Of a DNA stretch of 64,000 nucleotides, positions 48,101-59,030 are shown piece after piece; position 1 is the stretch's first letter, and each line of letters opens with the position of its first letter. This DNA is from Euwallacea fornicatus. Its lineage: Eukaryota; Arthropoda; Insecta; Coleoptera; Curculionidae. The DNA is taken from the NCBI RefSeq assembly GCF_040115645.1, contig NC_089548.1, forward strand, positions 558,001 through 622,000, read 5' to 3'. Below the pieces are notes generated by a model. The model made no database searches. It worked only from the letters and a program-made list of their open reading frames with translations, and was not told the origin of the DNA. The position numbers and the translations under genes were made by a program.

Positions 48101-51100
48101 GTTTAGGGGAACATGAACGGGCAACAAATTAGAAACGAATCGAATAGTGAAAAAGAAGCAAAAGAAGTTGCTATTTTGGGCCATGTCAATATTGACCCTA
48201 GGTTATGTACCAGGCAATTACATGCAATTTCTGGCATTTCCCGGACGAGCATTCGAAGAATTTTGAAAGTCCATAAAATCCATCTTGTGCAAGAATTAAA
48301 TGAAAATGATTTTGATAAACGTTTAGAATTTTGGCAAATAATTATGGAACGGATAAAAAATAAACAGAACTTTTTGTTCAACAGTAGCTTTTCAGATGAG
48401 TGTTCGTTTTTTTCTGAACCGGACTGTTAATCGTCATAACAGACGGTATTGGTCTGATGAAAATCCATATTTATTTCGTGAAGTTCACACTCAAGAAATT
48501 CAGAAAATTAATGTCTGGGCTAGAATTTATGGTGATTGTGTTGTTGATTTTTTTTTCTACTAGGAAATCTAACAGAAGAGATATACTTGCAATTGTTAGA
48601 AGACACTGTCGATTCCATATTAAAACAAATTCCTGAATATTATTACATGAATGCATTGATACTTCAATAAAACGAGGAATCTAGTTACCATGCTAACCAT
48701 AGTTAGTGGTATTTGAAGTAAACTTTCCTTGGTAGATAGATTAGCCGAAGTCAACCAGTAGAGTGACCGACAAGATCACCAGATTTAGGCCCGCTAGACA
48801 TTTTTCTGTGGGGAGAGTTAAAGAGCAAAATGTGTAATGCTTAGCCAGAGAGTCTAAATTGTTTACATCAACGGATCATTGATAAATGTCGAAATATTAC
48901 ACTTGCAATTTTCCAGAACGTCCCAAATCAATTTGGACAAAATCTCTATTGCTGAATGAAAACAGAACAACATTTTGAACACTTGTTAAACTAGAAATTT
49001 AGTAAATAAAATTATAGGTAAATATTGAATGTAAATGTTTTCCACCATCCTTCCTTTATAAGGTTACTACTGTTAAAAATTTAAATTTTTGGCCAGAAAG
49101 AATGCCCTTTTCTCATAAAAATTATTATTAAAAAATGTAAGTTATGAATGGAAAAAGCATTATTACTTCTTCAATGTTAGCTTGCGTTACATTTAAAATT
49201 TATTTTATCAGACTATTGTATGAAATTCAGAGAACTTGCAAGTATTGAAAAGAGAATTCGATGACGATTAAAATTAAGAATCAATTGATCTCAAACTCCA
49301 TTTAAGATCTGGGGGATACATCTTACCCCTTCGAGGGGTTGGAATTGGCAAGGTTGGAAATATGTATAAAAGATTTTCCCTTCGAAATAAAAATCGACAG
49401 GTTCCAACAATTTTTTTTTTGCAAGTGATAAGTATGATAAGTCGTCCTTGTTTCGTTTTTATTGGTCTACCCTGTATATTAGCTTTAAAACTGGTAGAAC
49501 ATTGTAATTCTTTATTTGATAATGACGGTTTTCTATCGATTAGGTATGGTATTCTTGACTCGAATGCTTTCTATACCAGGAGAACCTCTGGAGTTTCACG
49601 CTGATCATCCATTTATATTCTATTTGATTCATAAATTTGGCAAAGTCAGACAAATTTTGTTTAAAGGTCGATTAGAACGAATTACGTCAACATAATTTGA
49701 ATTCATTTTTACATTTTTTATCACGTGTAACAACGCGATACATGCGACTTTTAATTGCAATTTAGATTACTTGAAGTTAAAATGAAATTCGAATATATAC
49801 AGGTACTAATTTTATGTATCTAAAATTTTATACCCAGACATTTAATTTCATATAAGTATATTTTTTTATATATCGTTTATAATACCTGTATTTGTATGAT
49901 TAATGAATAACAAAATATACTACTCATCATAACAAATGGCAACAACTAGAAATAATGCAACTTGCAAGTGAGCCGAAGTTTAGAAAGTCTGCTAAAATTC
50001 GAATAACTTATAACTACCTTGTAAATTTACACCCACAGAAACTCATCTGGGCATACTTCTAAGGAAATGGTCAATTGCCACTTAGACTCGCCGTACCGGT
50101 CATTTTTATACCACAGCTATGTACATCTTCAATTTTTCAATCTTTCTTGTGGTAGTGCAGCCAGACGAGTTTAGGTATTTTGATATGACATTTCACGTGT
50201 AGTATCGTTCAGTATATTCAACAATGCACTCATTCTGAAATAGTTGAAGAATTTTATCGGATACTCTCCCAATCTCTCAAACAACTGATGAAATTGTCCA
50301 TTGAAAAGCCTGCGGCTTAAAATTGGCCGAACCCAAAATCGCCTTCCTTTAGATTTCTTTTTTCGTTGCAATTTTTATGATAAGTTTTATATTTACTTTC
50401 ACATTTTTTTCTAAATACTAATGTATATTTTTTAAAATTTAGTAGATCCTTTATTTTTATATTCAAGTCCATGAATTTCATGTTATTTTGTAACTTTATT
50501 TTACTATATCAAATGCAAATAAATGTTGTTAATATGCAGTACTTAACCCATTGCTAAAATAATTAAATATATTTAAAAATTATTTGAATTTGTTTATTTA
50601 TAAATATTGGTATCATGCGTTTTTGTTACTTTTATTATTTTGCAGAAAAATTAGGAACAAAATATAATAGAAATGTTCCTCTCCAACTATAGTTTATCGT
50701 TATAAGGTAGTAATTTCGCCTATGTCAGAAAATGTTATTTGAAATTTATTTTATTGATCATTTAACTTCAATATTGTTAAAACTATTGAGAATCTGTATA
50801 AGGTAAATAGGATAAAATGAAAAACTTTAATAATACCTATACGGGGTATTATACTTAAAACAAATAAGTTATTGCTTGTTCATGAAACTTGAAATGAAAT
50901 TTTAAAACGACATAAGGAGTTAAATGAAGCTAATGAATAATATCTAAATATGTCGTTAAAAAAGGGCGGATGTAAAATTCTGAGAGCGACTACGAAAAAA
51001 GTAACGCCCTGTAAATTACTTTAACTAATTGTTATTTTAATTTGTTGGTAATGCTAAAATGATTATTACTACCAATTTTGAGTTAATTACCTTAACAAAT

Positions 51101-53623
51101 AACAGAGACATGAATGAAAATTGAAAAAACTTAGGACATGCCTTTATATGAATTGTTTATTTTAAAGTAAGCTCATGACTCATTTACTTCCTTTTTTACC
51201 TTCAATAAAGAAACACCCTCTATTTAAAGATATAAGGATCACCTTTCTTTAGCCATTCTATATGTTCCATAATGTACATATACAGGGTTATTCACGCTAT
51301 ACGGCGCGGAATATTGTGGCTAAAATACGAGGCTTTCAAAAGGTTTCCCTTTTGGTCTATATGGGGATCTATTATGGCTATTTTTTAAAATTATTTTTAT
51401 ATTATACAGGGTGTCCGAAAAGCTCAAAAAGTATCAAAGTTGTGTTTTTTTAAATGGAACCCTCTGTATATTATTGCATTTTTGGATTCTACGATCAAAA
51501 TAAATGTCTGTTTTAATAAGGTTTACAATACCTAAAACTTAAGGTTTTTTAAATAATTTGAATTTTATCAAAATTTGACCTAATTTTCATGTTTTAAACA
51601 CTTAAGAAGTATTTAAGTTATGCAAGTATAATTTACAGTGCAGTGTAACAATAGATCATATTTTATATCCCAATCATGATAAACTTGCCATTTTATACAG
51701 CGTGTGCAAAAATTAAAACTAATGAAATAAGAACTTTAAGTGACTATAACTTGATTAATTTAAATACAATGCTATATTTTTTAACTTACCAGGATATGTA
51801 ATTTTTAATTACCTGTTGAATGGTATTAGGGTGTTCATCACTAAGTCTTCGCGTTTTTACAGAATACGCTAAATCATTGTTCTTTGCGCCATTTGGTGTT
51901 ATTTAGTTCAAAGTTCTAAATCACATATCAACTATAACATAAAACAGAAAAAAAATATTCATAATAGATGTTCGAAATGTCTATATATGGATATGATTTT
52001 GACAACCGAACAGAATTTTGCATGTGGGTGTTAGATAATGTGACAGAAAATGAAAACTTTTTCGATGAATATAATATAATGTGTATAATAATAGCCCCTA
52101 AGTAATTTATGTGTTACTTAGGATTTCACTCAGTAAAGATATTGTTCTTGTGAGTGGCCCTCGCGCGAATCTTGATCTAACAATTTGGTTCATTTTACAA
52201 TACAACATGTACAGGGTGTCCCAAATAAGATGTTCCGTTCCCTTATCTTCAAAAATATACAAGTTGCATCAAAAAGTTGTCTACAAAAGTTGAATAGTTT
52301 TTAAAAATCTTGTATTAAGTCATAATTTGACATATACAGGGTGTATCACTTTTGCGGTGTAAACATCAGTTTCATTATTTTAAATGGAGCCCCATTTTTT
52401 TTTGTATTTTCGGCATGCTCGTCAAATCTTAATGCAACTTTGTGTGAATCATCTTATGTCTAACATTTGCCATTTCTCAGTTATTTTGGAAAATTTTAAA
52501 ATTTTGACATCTTCGGGATACTACGGAAACCCAAAGATTCTTAATATTTTTCTGTTTTTACAATACACTGTTGCTTATTGATATAAGGATAGATGTAACA
52601 AAGTTGTGGGCAATTAAGTTGGGCATCATTTGACGAAAAAATATATAGGCCATTGTATTTGAAATAAACAAGTTATTGACGTTAGAAATAATGCAATTTT
52701 GGAGGCATATTTCGGAGGTTGTGAAAGGTTTTTTCCCAAATTAAAATAAGTCAAAACGTAGCTTATTAAGTCTTCTTGTAGCCCTAGAAGGCCGATTCCA
52801 AAGTTCGCAACGGTTAGAACATAGTATCCATTTCCGTAAGACCGTGCAGATGTCAACATTTTTTGAATGTTCCGAAGAAACTGGGAAATGATAGATTTCA
52901 TACATAAGATACTTTACATAAAGTGGTTCTAAAATTTGATGAGAAATGTGAAAATAGTGTAAAAAATAGGGAGTTCCATTTAAAATAACAAAGTTGATGT
53001 TTATACCGGCAAAATGGTACACCTTACATCTGCCAAATTATTATTTAATAAAAAAAACTTTAACTTTTGTAGGAATTTTTTTGACGCAACTGGCATGCTT
53101 TTCGAGACAATGGAATAGAATATCTTATTTGGAACATCCCATACATCTAAGTTACACTACGGCAATATGTGCTTGTAATTGTACAGTTGACTTCTGCTGC
53201 AAACGTAGTTATGAAGAGAATGATATCAAGCATGTCAAATTCAGTTTTATAATTTGCCATTGTTAATATTTTGAATGTTGAATGTATTCCGTACTCGGAA
53301 ACTGATTAAATATTACCTCGGTCATGCGTAAATCCGACGGCCTTACTGCATCTGAAACTGCTTATAATACATTTTCCCCTTGTAGTCGTTCTACTTCTTT
53401 CAGATGTTGAGAAGTTGATTGAATTAATAAATGAATAGAAGTTATATAGGTACAGTATTCAAATGTAGTATTTTTTAATGCAGGAATCATAATGGACGAG
53501 GAATGTCTACTGATAGTTGAAGAGTTTACGGCGGATCATCCATTTCTCATCGCATTAGTTGCAAATCAGGATAATTTCGATATCGTTTTGTTTACCGGAA
53601 GACTTTCACTCATTCCTGAGTAA
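42167..53623 (+). CDS. Serpin with alternative reactive-centre-loop exons
   Basis: Constant exons 42167-43081 (305 codons) and 43522-43663 (47 codons plus one base, ending in the hinge EEGTEAAAAS) splice in phase to one of three last exons: A 45611-45789 (411 aa total), B 49544-49695 (402 aa), C 53484-53623 (398 aa). The core shows serpin motifs (NVCFSPISAHAVLSMAYQGA, LILVNAIYFKGTWASKF, PYSNSDVSLLVILP, VVKLPKFKIETTIDL). The small-residue hinge fits an inhibitory serpin that traps proteases by loop insertion. A hydrophobic leader (IIFIALLPLFLEV) suggests secretion. An acceptor (TATTGCAG) lies five codons into the frame, so the true start may be in an upstream exon and the ATG at 42167 is uncertain. 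Alternative last exons that change the target protease are known from Manduca serpin-1 and Drosophila Spn4. Introns hold a MITE and a mariner remnant. Confidence 0.92.
43750..45050. other. Serpin intron, nothing recognised
   Basis: Intron between the hinge exon and last exon A; no coding sequence or element ends seen before the MITE at 45062. Confidence 0.4.
45062..45450. repeat. Probable MITE in the serpin intron
   Basis: Ends ACAGGGTGTCACAAAC and, reversed, AAGACCCTGT about 390 bp apart, with partly matching inner sequences. It lies about 160 bp upstream of last exon A. Confidence 0.45.
45611..45789 (+). CDS. Serpin last exon A: reactive site RTRR-S
   Basis: Acceptor TTTTTTATAG; completes the split codon and encodes AAIRTRRSVNTPN, then FFVDKPCVYALIC and a GEPFKNVLFYGKIVKP end. 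Counting from the hinge (P8 Ser), P4-P1 is Arg-Thr-Arg-Arg and P1' Ser. That is a furin-type R-x-K/R-R site, as in the Spn4A isoform (known), so this isoform may inhibit proprotein convertases or trypsin-like enzymes (inferred). The C-terminal extension ends MHNEL, a weak ER-retention-like sequence. Confidence 0.88.
46423..46499 (+). pseudogene. Possible degenerate serpin reactive-loop exon
   Basis: After a TTTTCACTAG acceptor in the same phase, the frame reads EVLIPVYEWRNISFVAENIL, then HICK and a stop at 46497; beyond the stop, APISFCSIFF could match the GSILFMG strand. The FVAEN block resembles the FxADHPF of the other exons. Probably a dead duplicate. Confidence 0.4.
46510..48100. other. 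Serpin intron, no confident feature
   Basis: AT-rich intron DNA between last exons A and B. A short reading after an acceptor at 47280 was considered and rejected as a loop exon. Confidence 0.4.
48113..48993 (+). pseudogene. Full-span but decayed mariner transposase in the serpin intron
   Basis: The first 105 codons are open: HVNIDPRLCTRQLHAISGIS (helix-turn-helix), VQELNENDFDKRLEFWQII and FSDECSFF (first Asp). Then, with frame changes and stops: RRYWSDENPYLFREVH, SPDLGPLDIFLWGELKSKM (third Asp) and the ending EQHFEHLLN near 48990. Rosa-like group. The inverted repeats were not located. Same strand as the serpin. Confidence 0.8.
49544..49695 (+). CDS. Serpin last exon B: reactive site T-R-M
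   Basis: Acceptor TATCGATTAG; encodes GMVFLTRMLSIPGEPLEF, the conserved HADHPFIFYLI strand, ILFKGRL and a stop after 50 codons. From the hinge, P1 is Arg and P1' Met, suggesting trypsin-like targets. The loop is three residues longer than in exons A and C. Confidence 0.85.
49700..51280. other. Serpin intron, nothing recognised
   Basis: AT-rich intron DNA between last exons B and C; no features seen. Confidence 0.4.
51288..51720. repeat. Mariner-type end fragments
   Basis: TATACAGGGTTATTCACGC at about 51281 (compare the end at 37813), ATACAGGGTGTCCGAAAAG at about 51410 and TATACAGCGTGTGCAAA at about 51697, all in the left-end orientation without matching right ends. Probably truncated element ends. 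Confidence 0.4.
52212..53141. repeat. Foldback MITE in the serpin intron
   Basis: TA-flanked ends CAGGGTGTCCCAAATAAGAT and, reversed, ATCTTATTTGGAACATCCC. The arms pair imperfectly over about 400 bp each and include an inner TACAGGGTGTATCAC motif at about 52335. Non-coding. It ends about 340 bp before last exon C. Confidence 0.72.
53484..53623 (+). CDS. Serpin last exon C: reactive site E-E-C
   Basis: Acceptor TTTTTAATGCAG; encodes GIIMDEECLLIVEEFTADHP, then FLIALVANQDN and IVLFTGRLSLIPE before the stop. From the hinge, P1 is Glu and P1' Cys, so the target differs from those of exons A and B. Same loop length as exon A. Confidence 0.85.
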
Positions 53624-54033
53624 TCGTAAACAATTATTCAACTACTATTTTAGTATTTTATATTTTTTAATCTCATTATAGATAGAGTACCGGTCAAAAG
53701 TGGATAAACTTTCAATAATTTGCTGTTATTTTATACAGTGTAGTAATATTCAAATTTAACACATATAGTGGCTACAAAAAGTACTTATACTTCTTGTGTT
53801 TTATCAGTGGAATTGATATAATAAATCTCAACGATAAAGTTAGTTTGATTGAATACTATATTAAGGATACTACAACATTCCAGTATTAAAATAGTAAAAT
53901 ATGACACAGGAAAACAATAAATATTTTAACAACCTATAAAAATTTATTGAAAAATCAAAATCTGAAGCCAAAAGGGTATTCGTACATCTATTATAGGAAA
54001 AACGTCATAAATAAATAAATAAAAATATGTATA

Positions 54034-55629
54034 CACACACACTACCTGTCAAAATTTGGATACAATTAATAGAAAGTGATTTTTTCATTGAATATCCTAT
54101 GATTCCCTGAACATTTTCCATTTAAGCTCATACCATTCAAAAATAGCCAAGAGTTAGATTACAATTAATAATGTTGGCGAAAATTGGGAGAATAAAATCT
54201 TAAAAACATTAAAGTTTATTTTCATCGAAAAAACCATTATTCACTTTAATAATCATTTCCACGAGTCGCGGCATCCTTTCCACCAGTGTATTTAAAGTTT
54301 CCTATTGTATCGATATCCATGTACTTTCCAATTTCTACCACAGTTTAGTTGTCGATGAAAAATACAAAATTTGGATTTTCCGGATAATTCTTCCAATAAA
54401 AACTCGATTGGATTGAAATCAGGTGATTGTGGTGGCCAAATCATCCTTTTCAACGTTCCAACATTTTCTTCCTCTTCCAAATTGGTTCGATATAGGTGAG
54501 AAAGCTACTTGGAATCATTGTCGTGCTGAAAGACGAACTCAGGCCCAATAAGTCGGCACCCCGATGAGATGGATTTTTTTTATATTCCTCCTTCATAATT
54601 CCATCAATTTTGACGCAATCGCCGATACCATTGCCAAAGAAACATCACAATACCATGATAGAACCACCCTCATGCTTTACGGTTGACATCAAACACTGCG
54701 AAGGCATTTTTTCCGAAAGATTTCGTTTGACGAAAATTCACCGACGATTTTCAGAAATTTCGAATTTCCATTCGTCCGTTCACAGCACATTTCTCTATTA
54801 TTCAGTAGTCCAATTTTGATGCTCACGTGCCCATTGAAGGCATTTTTGTTTGTTTTCCAATCTTAGCAACGGTTTCTTCACAGCAGTGCACCCCATTAAT
54901 CCCCTTTGCCTCAGTCTCAGTGTTAACGATATGCGATTTGGCCGGATACTGTTCGCAGTTGCTCGGATTTCTGGTGCTGTTAATCGCCTATTTTTTTTTT
55001 GCTGGTGACAATAATATGAGTATCTTCTTGTGGGGTGGTCACTTTTAGCCGTCCACTACGAGGACCATCGCGAAAACTGCCCGTATGATTGAATCGATTA
55101 ATGGTTGATTGTACACCTTTGAAGGAAACTTTCACTGTTTTAGCAATTTGGCGATATGAAAGTCCTTCGCCGTGTAAAGTGGTTTATCGTTTTTCAATAT
55201 TAATTTTGATCGTTTTTGCCATTTGAAATTCTTAAACAACCTGATTGTTCAATAATTTGTCCACGAATTTTCTAGAAAGGTTTCGACATGTTCTGGATTT
55301 AAGCACACGTGGTAAAAACTTCAAATGTTTTTTCAGATCTATTTTAGATATAAACAACCACAATTGATTTGAACTTTGAAATTTTGATAGATCATAAAAA
55401 TAGTAGGTGAGCGGTAGATTTCCCATTTCTTATAAACGAATAAAGTCCTTTTTTACTCTTAATGTATCGATCTCAGTAGTCATTAAGTATTAAGCGGATT
55501 TTTTGTCCGTTTTTCACTTTAAACATTAAATATTAACAAATTAAATAAGTAGCCATATTTAACAACTAATAAACCCAATTGATAAAGATTATTCTTGATT
55601 AACCAAGTGAACACTTTTGACCGGAGGTG
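54034..55629 (-). mobile_element. Tc1-like element A, inserted in B
   Basis: Left end near CACTACCTGTCAAAATTTGG, right end CACTTTTGACCGGAGGTG before TA. Ends match only partly, so borders are approximate. It contains a decayed transposase. Confidence 0.6.
54292..55221 (-). pseudogene. Tc1-like transposase of element A
   Basis: From 55221: MAKTIKINIEKR, GLSYRQIAKTVKVSFKGVQS (helix-turn-helix), GSFRDGPRSGRLKVTTPQED, later YWDCDV-like and WPPQSPDFNPIEFLLEEL (the Glu block) near 54420. Many stops and frame changes. Confidence 0.7.
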
Positions 55630-55729
55630 TATATCTATCAATACTTTGTTTGGTACTCTTTGGAATCAGTAAAACCTTGCAACCGTCGTATCATTAAATA
55701 AACCAAATTCTCAGTACTTTCCTGAGAAA

Positions 55730-56684
55730 TTAAGGACCATTCCTGCAGAAGAACTTTTGCAAGAATGGTCCTTCTTTGCTCGTTATGTCGCTTTTCCTAA
55801 TTTGTTTCTCTAAGTATGACCACAAGTGATCGATAGGATTGAGGTCTAAGAACTGTGGAGGTATTTTTAATATATTCTTGAGTAAGTCTGGAGGAATACT
55901 TGGGGTCGTTGTCTTCTTGGAACCAATAAGCATAATGAATTGTCAATTTAATGACACTCTGCTCCAGATTTCCCCTTAAAATATTTCGGTACATAAACCT
56001 GTCCATGTTTCCTTCAATAAAGTGAAGGTTTCCAACACCTCTTAGAAACATACAATTCCAAACCATTTGACTTCCTCTAAGATGTTGCACTGTGGGTTTG
56101 AAATATTGTTTTTTTAGAGCTTCTCTGGGTTTTCTCTACACGTATAGACGTTCGTCTGATTTAAAAATATTAATGTTTGAGTCATCGGAAAAGATTACTC
56201 TACACTAGAATTCCATAGAGTTATTCAGGTATTCTCTCGCGAATTGTATTCTCTTCTTACGATTGGTTTTATTAATTCAAGATTTTTTTCTGGCTACTCT
56301 GCCACAGAATTCAGCTTATTTTAGAGCATTTCTAACAGTTTCGGCAGATACTCTGGAGTCTGTAGCCTTTTCAAGATCCGATGTGAGTTTAGCAGCACTA
56401 ATTGTGAGGTATTCTTTTACTATACGAATAATTAAATTGCGTTCTCGATTCTTTATCTTCCTTGGTCTTCCTGTATGGACAGTTAATAAGACATTTCCCA
56501 TATGTGTAAGTTTATTTATGATGTACTGAAGGGTGTCATGAGTTTTTTTAATACTTTTAGCGATTTGACGTAACAATTTTCTCTTTTTATAGAGGTCAAC
56601 AATTAGGTTACGCATGTCAAGACTTAATTCGGACACTTTTCGAGACATATTTATAGTTGCTACTATAGTGAAATTATTCACCAT
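55730..56684 (-). pseudogene. Tc1-like transposase of element B
   Basis: N-terminal part 56684-56316 is open (LDMRNLIVDLYKKRKLLRQI, GRPRKIKNRE, TISAAKLTSDLEKATDSRVS). The catalytic part, in several frames, includes GNMDRFMYRNIL, FQEDNDPKYSSRL (second Asp) and FLDLNPIDHLWSYL, where the usual Glu of SPDLNPIE reads as Asp. Frame breaks make it non-functional. Confidence 0.78.
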
Positions 56685-56720
56685 AGAGAACTCGCTAGCA
56701 ACAGACTATTCATGCAGATA

Positions 56721-58288
56721 CAGTCAGTCAAAATGAAACTCGTACATTAACTTTATTTGGTATAATTCCTATGACAAATAAAAATTGGGAAAGAATACAT
56801 ACTTACTGGAAATGAAATTCTGTATGGAATATAATCCAAAATAAAAAATTATTCTAATTTGTTAACATCCATTCTTTAAAAAAAAACTTTAACATCTCAA
56901 AATGAAACTCGTACATTTTGCAAATTTTAGCTCTAAAATTTATTTATTGTCATTTCAATACTTAGTTGAAAGTCCTTTATTTTTTTATTATGTCTTTTAA
57001 ACGGTCAGGTATAGATTTCACTAATTTCTCACAGTAGTTTGCCGAAATTGTTGCCCATTCATCCCTTAATACCGTTTTCAATAGTTGTTTATTAGAAATG
57101 TCATCTTTTCTAACAGCTACTTTCAATTGGCTCCACAAGTTTTCAATTCCATTAAGATCTGGACTCTGAGCAGGTGTTTCAATCACTTTGGGACAATTAT
57201 ACAGCAACCAGTGTTTGATTTTTGCTGTTTTATGCTTTTGGTCGTTGTCTTGATAAAACTTAAATGATTTTTCTATTTCAAATTTCCGTGCACTTTGTTT
57301 AAAATTTTACTTTAGCATATCTAAATACATACTTTGGTCCATAATACTTTCAATGAAATGGAGATTTCCAGGGTCTTTAGCCGATATGCAGCCCCAGACC
57401 ATAACGGATCCCCGTCCGTGTTTTACTGTCGCTCTTTAATTTTTTTTATTCAACGCTTCATTGGGTTTTCTCCAAACCAATTGCTGTCCATCGAAACGAA
57501 AAATGTTGAATTTACTCTCGTCTGCAAAATTCACCTCTTTCCAGAAGTTCAAATCTTTTTCTTGGTATTCTTGAGCAAATCGTAAACGCTTTGTTTTATT
57601 AGCTTTGCTAATCTATGGTTCCTTCCCAGCTTCTCTACTCTTTAGGTCATGTCTATGTAGTAAATTTCGAATAATTTGTGAATTAACAACTTTTTTTAAA
57701 TATTCTTTTACAATCTTCGCCAGTTTAGGAGCAGATATTTTAGGATTTTCTCGCATTTTTCTTAAAATCCATCTCTCATCATGATCATTAAAAATTTTTC
57801 TAGGGCTTTTCCTAGCTTTGTTTTCAAATATCTTGCTCTTTTTGTATCGATCTATGATACTTTGTACTGTTGTGTGACTCCTATTGACCATTTTACCGAT
57901 TTGACGGTATGATTTTCCGCATTCATAATGTTGGATTATAAGTTTCCTTTCACTGACGCTGGTTTGTCTCCTTTAATGACCCATTTGAAATAGCAATAAA
58001 ATCAGATAAACACGGTTTATATTAATTGGGAAACACGATAATTTAGCACGAAAACCCTCTAAGGTGATATTTGCTACTAAATAACGAGTCTGTACGAGTT
58101 TCATTTTGATATGAAGAATTGTTTTTATCAAAATATTTATTGAATATTACAACATTTTTGGAATTTCTGTATATTTACCAGGTCTATTTAATAAAATGAA
58201 TAAATAAACAGGAATTTTATGTTAATTTCTGAACATGGAGATAAATTAATAGCAATAATTCCTTTGTACGAATTTTATTTCGACTGAC
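56721..58288 (-). mobile_element. Tc1-like element C, inserted in B
   Basis: Outer ends CAGTCAGTCAAAATGAAACT (56721) and, reversed, ATTTTATTTCGACTGAC (58288); inner copies CAAAATGAAACTCGTACATT at about 56898 and GTACGAGTTTCATTTTG at about 58095. IR/DR layout, 1568 bp. Confidence 0.85.
56977..57984 (-). pseudogene. Tc1-like transposase of element C
   Basis: From ATG 57984 (stop at codon 4): ERKLIIQHYECGKSYRQIGK, NRSHTTVQSIIDRYKKSKIF, then broken catalytic pieces (VKHGRGSVMVWGCISAKDPG, FYQDNDQKHKTAK), and an open end 57207-56977 with SPDLNGIENLWSQLK (Glu) and IPDRLKDIIKK. DD34E, dead. Confidence 0.82.
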
Positions 58289-59030
58289 TATTCGATACTT
58301 CAAGCTAGTAAAAAATGGCAAAAAATTATATTTATTTTGGTGTACGAATACTTTTTTGACCAGTATTTTTCATGTTCATTAAAAAACCATTATTATAAAT
58401 AAACTTAGTTAAATTTAAAGTATTGTATTGACCTGAAATTTTACTATAAAAATAGTTGGAACGGATAATTTGATAAAACACATTTTAAAATACTTACTTA
58501 AAAAATATATATTTACTATTTATTAGCAAAGTGTACGAAAACTTTTTGTAGCCACTGTATGTATGGATACAATATAAATAGCAAAGCAATAAATAAAAAA
58601 CAGTTTAAAAAAGAGCCTTTGTTCTGAGCAAACAAGATTAACACACATTTTTACGTGGACAAAAATGGAGAAACATTTATGAACATGAAAGTTATCAATG
58701 CGTTTTTTTTGTATTTTGTTGGATAATTTTTACTTCTTAATAACGCTTTCCGATATATCACCTCAAGCTCCTAATAAGGCATTGAAAAATTCTTTATTTT
58801 TAAATTTTTCCGCATTTTTATGTTTCACATCAGTTCCAAGTTGATTCCAGAAGTTCTCCAAAGGATTCAAGTCGGCACTCTGCGCTGGCTATTTTATTAC
58901 CTCAACTTATTCAGCTTCCAAAAAGTTTTAAATTAATTTGGCGGTATGCTGCGGATCATTGTCGTGCATAAATTTCCAAGTTAAAGGTAAGTTTACCTCA
59001 GCATATAATGACGTTGTATTCTGCAATATA

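Larger units (their letters stand above)
53766..58557 (-). mobile_element. Tc1-like element B, hosting A and C
   Basis: Outer ends TAGTGGCTACAAAAAGTA (53766) and CTTTTTGTAGCCACTG before TA (58557). Inner repeats GGGTATTCGTACA at about 53979 and TGTACGAATACTTTTTT at about 58342 complete an IR/DR layout. Without the two inner elements it is about 1.6 kb, the usual Tc1 size. Confidence 0.7.

Noticed and set aside
53194..53263. Reading with CCKRSYEEN after an acceptor near 53193 as a serpin loop exon
   Set aside because: KR-S at the P1 position is tempting, but the strand after the loop is missing and the frame ends too early; the site is also just outside a MITE border.
58343..58372. CTTTTTTGACCAGTA as the right end of the element starting at 53694
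   Set aside because: That would make elements F and B overlap without nesting. The sequence is better explained as the inner repeat of B, since it shares TGTACGAATACTTTTTT with B's left inner repeat.
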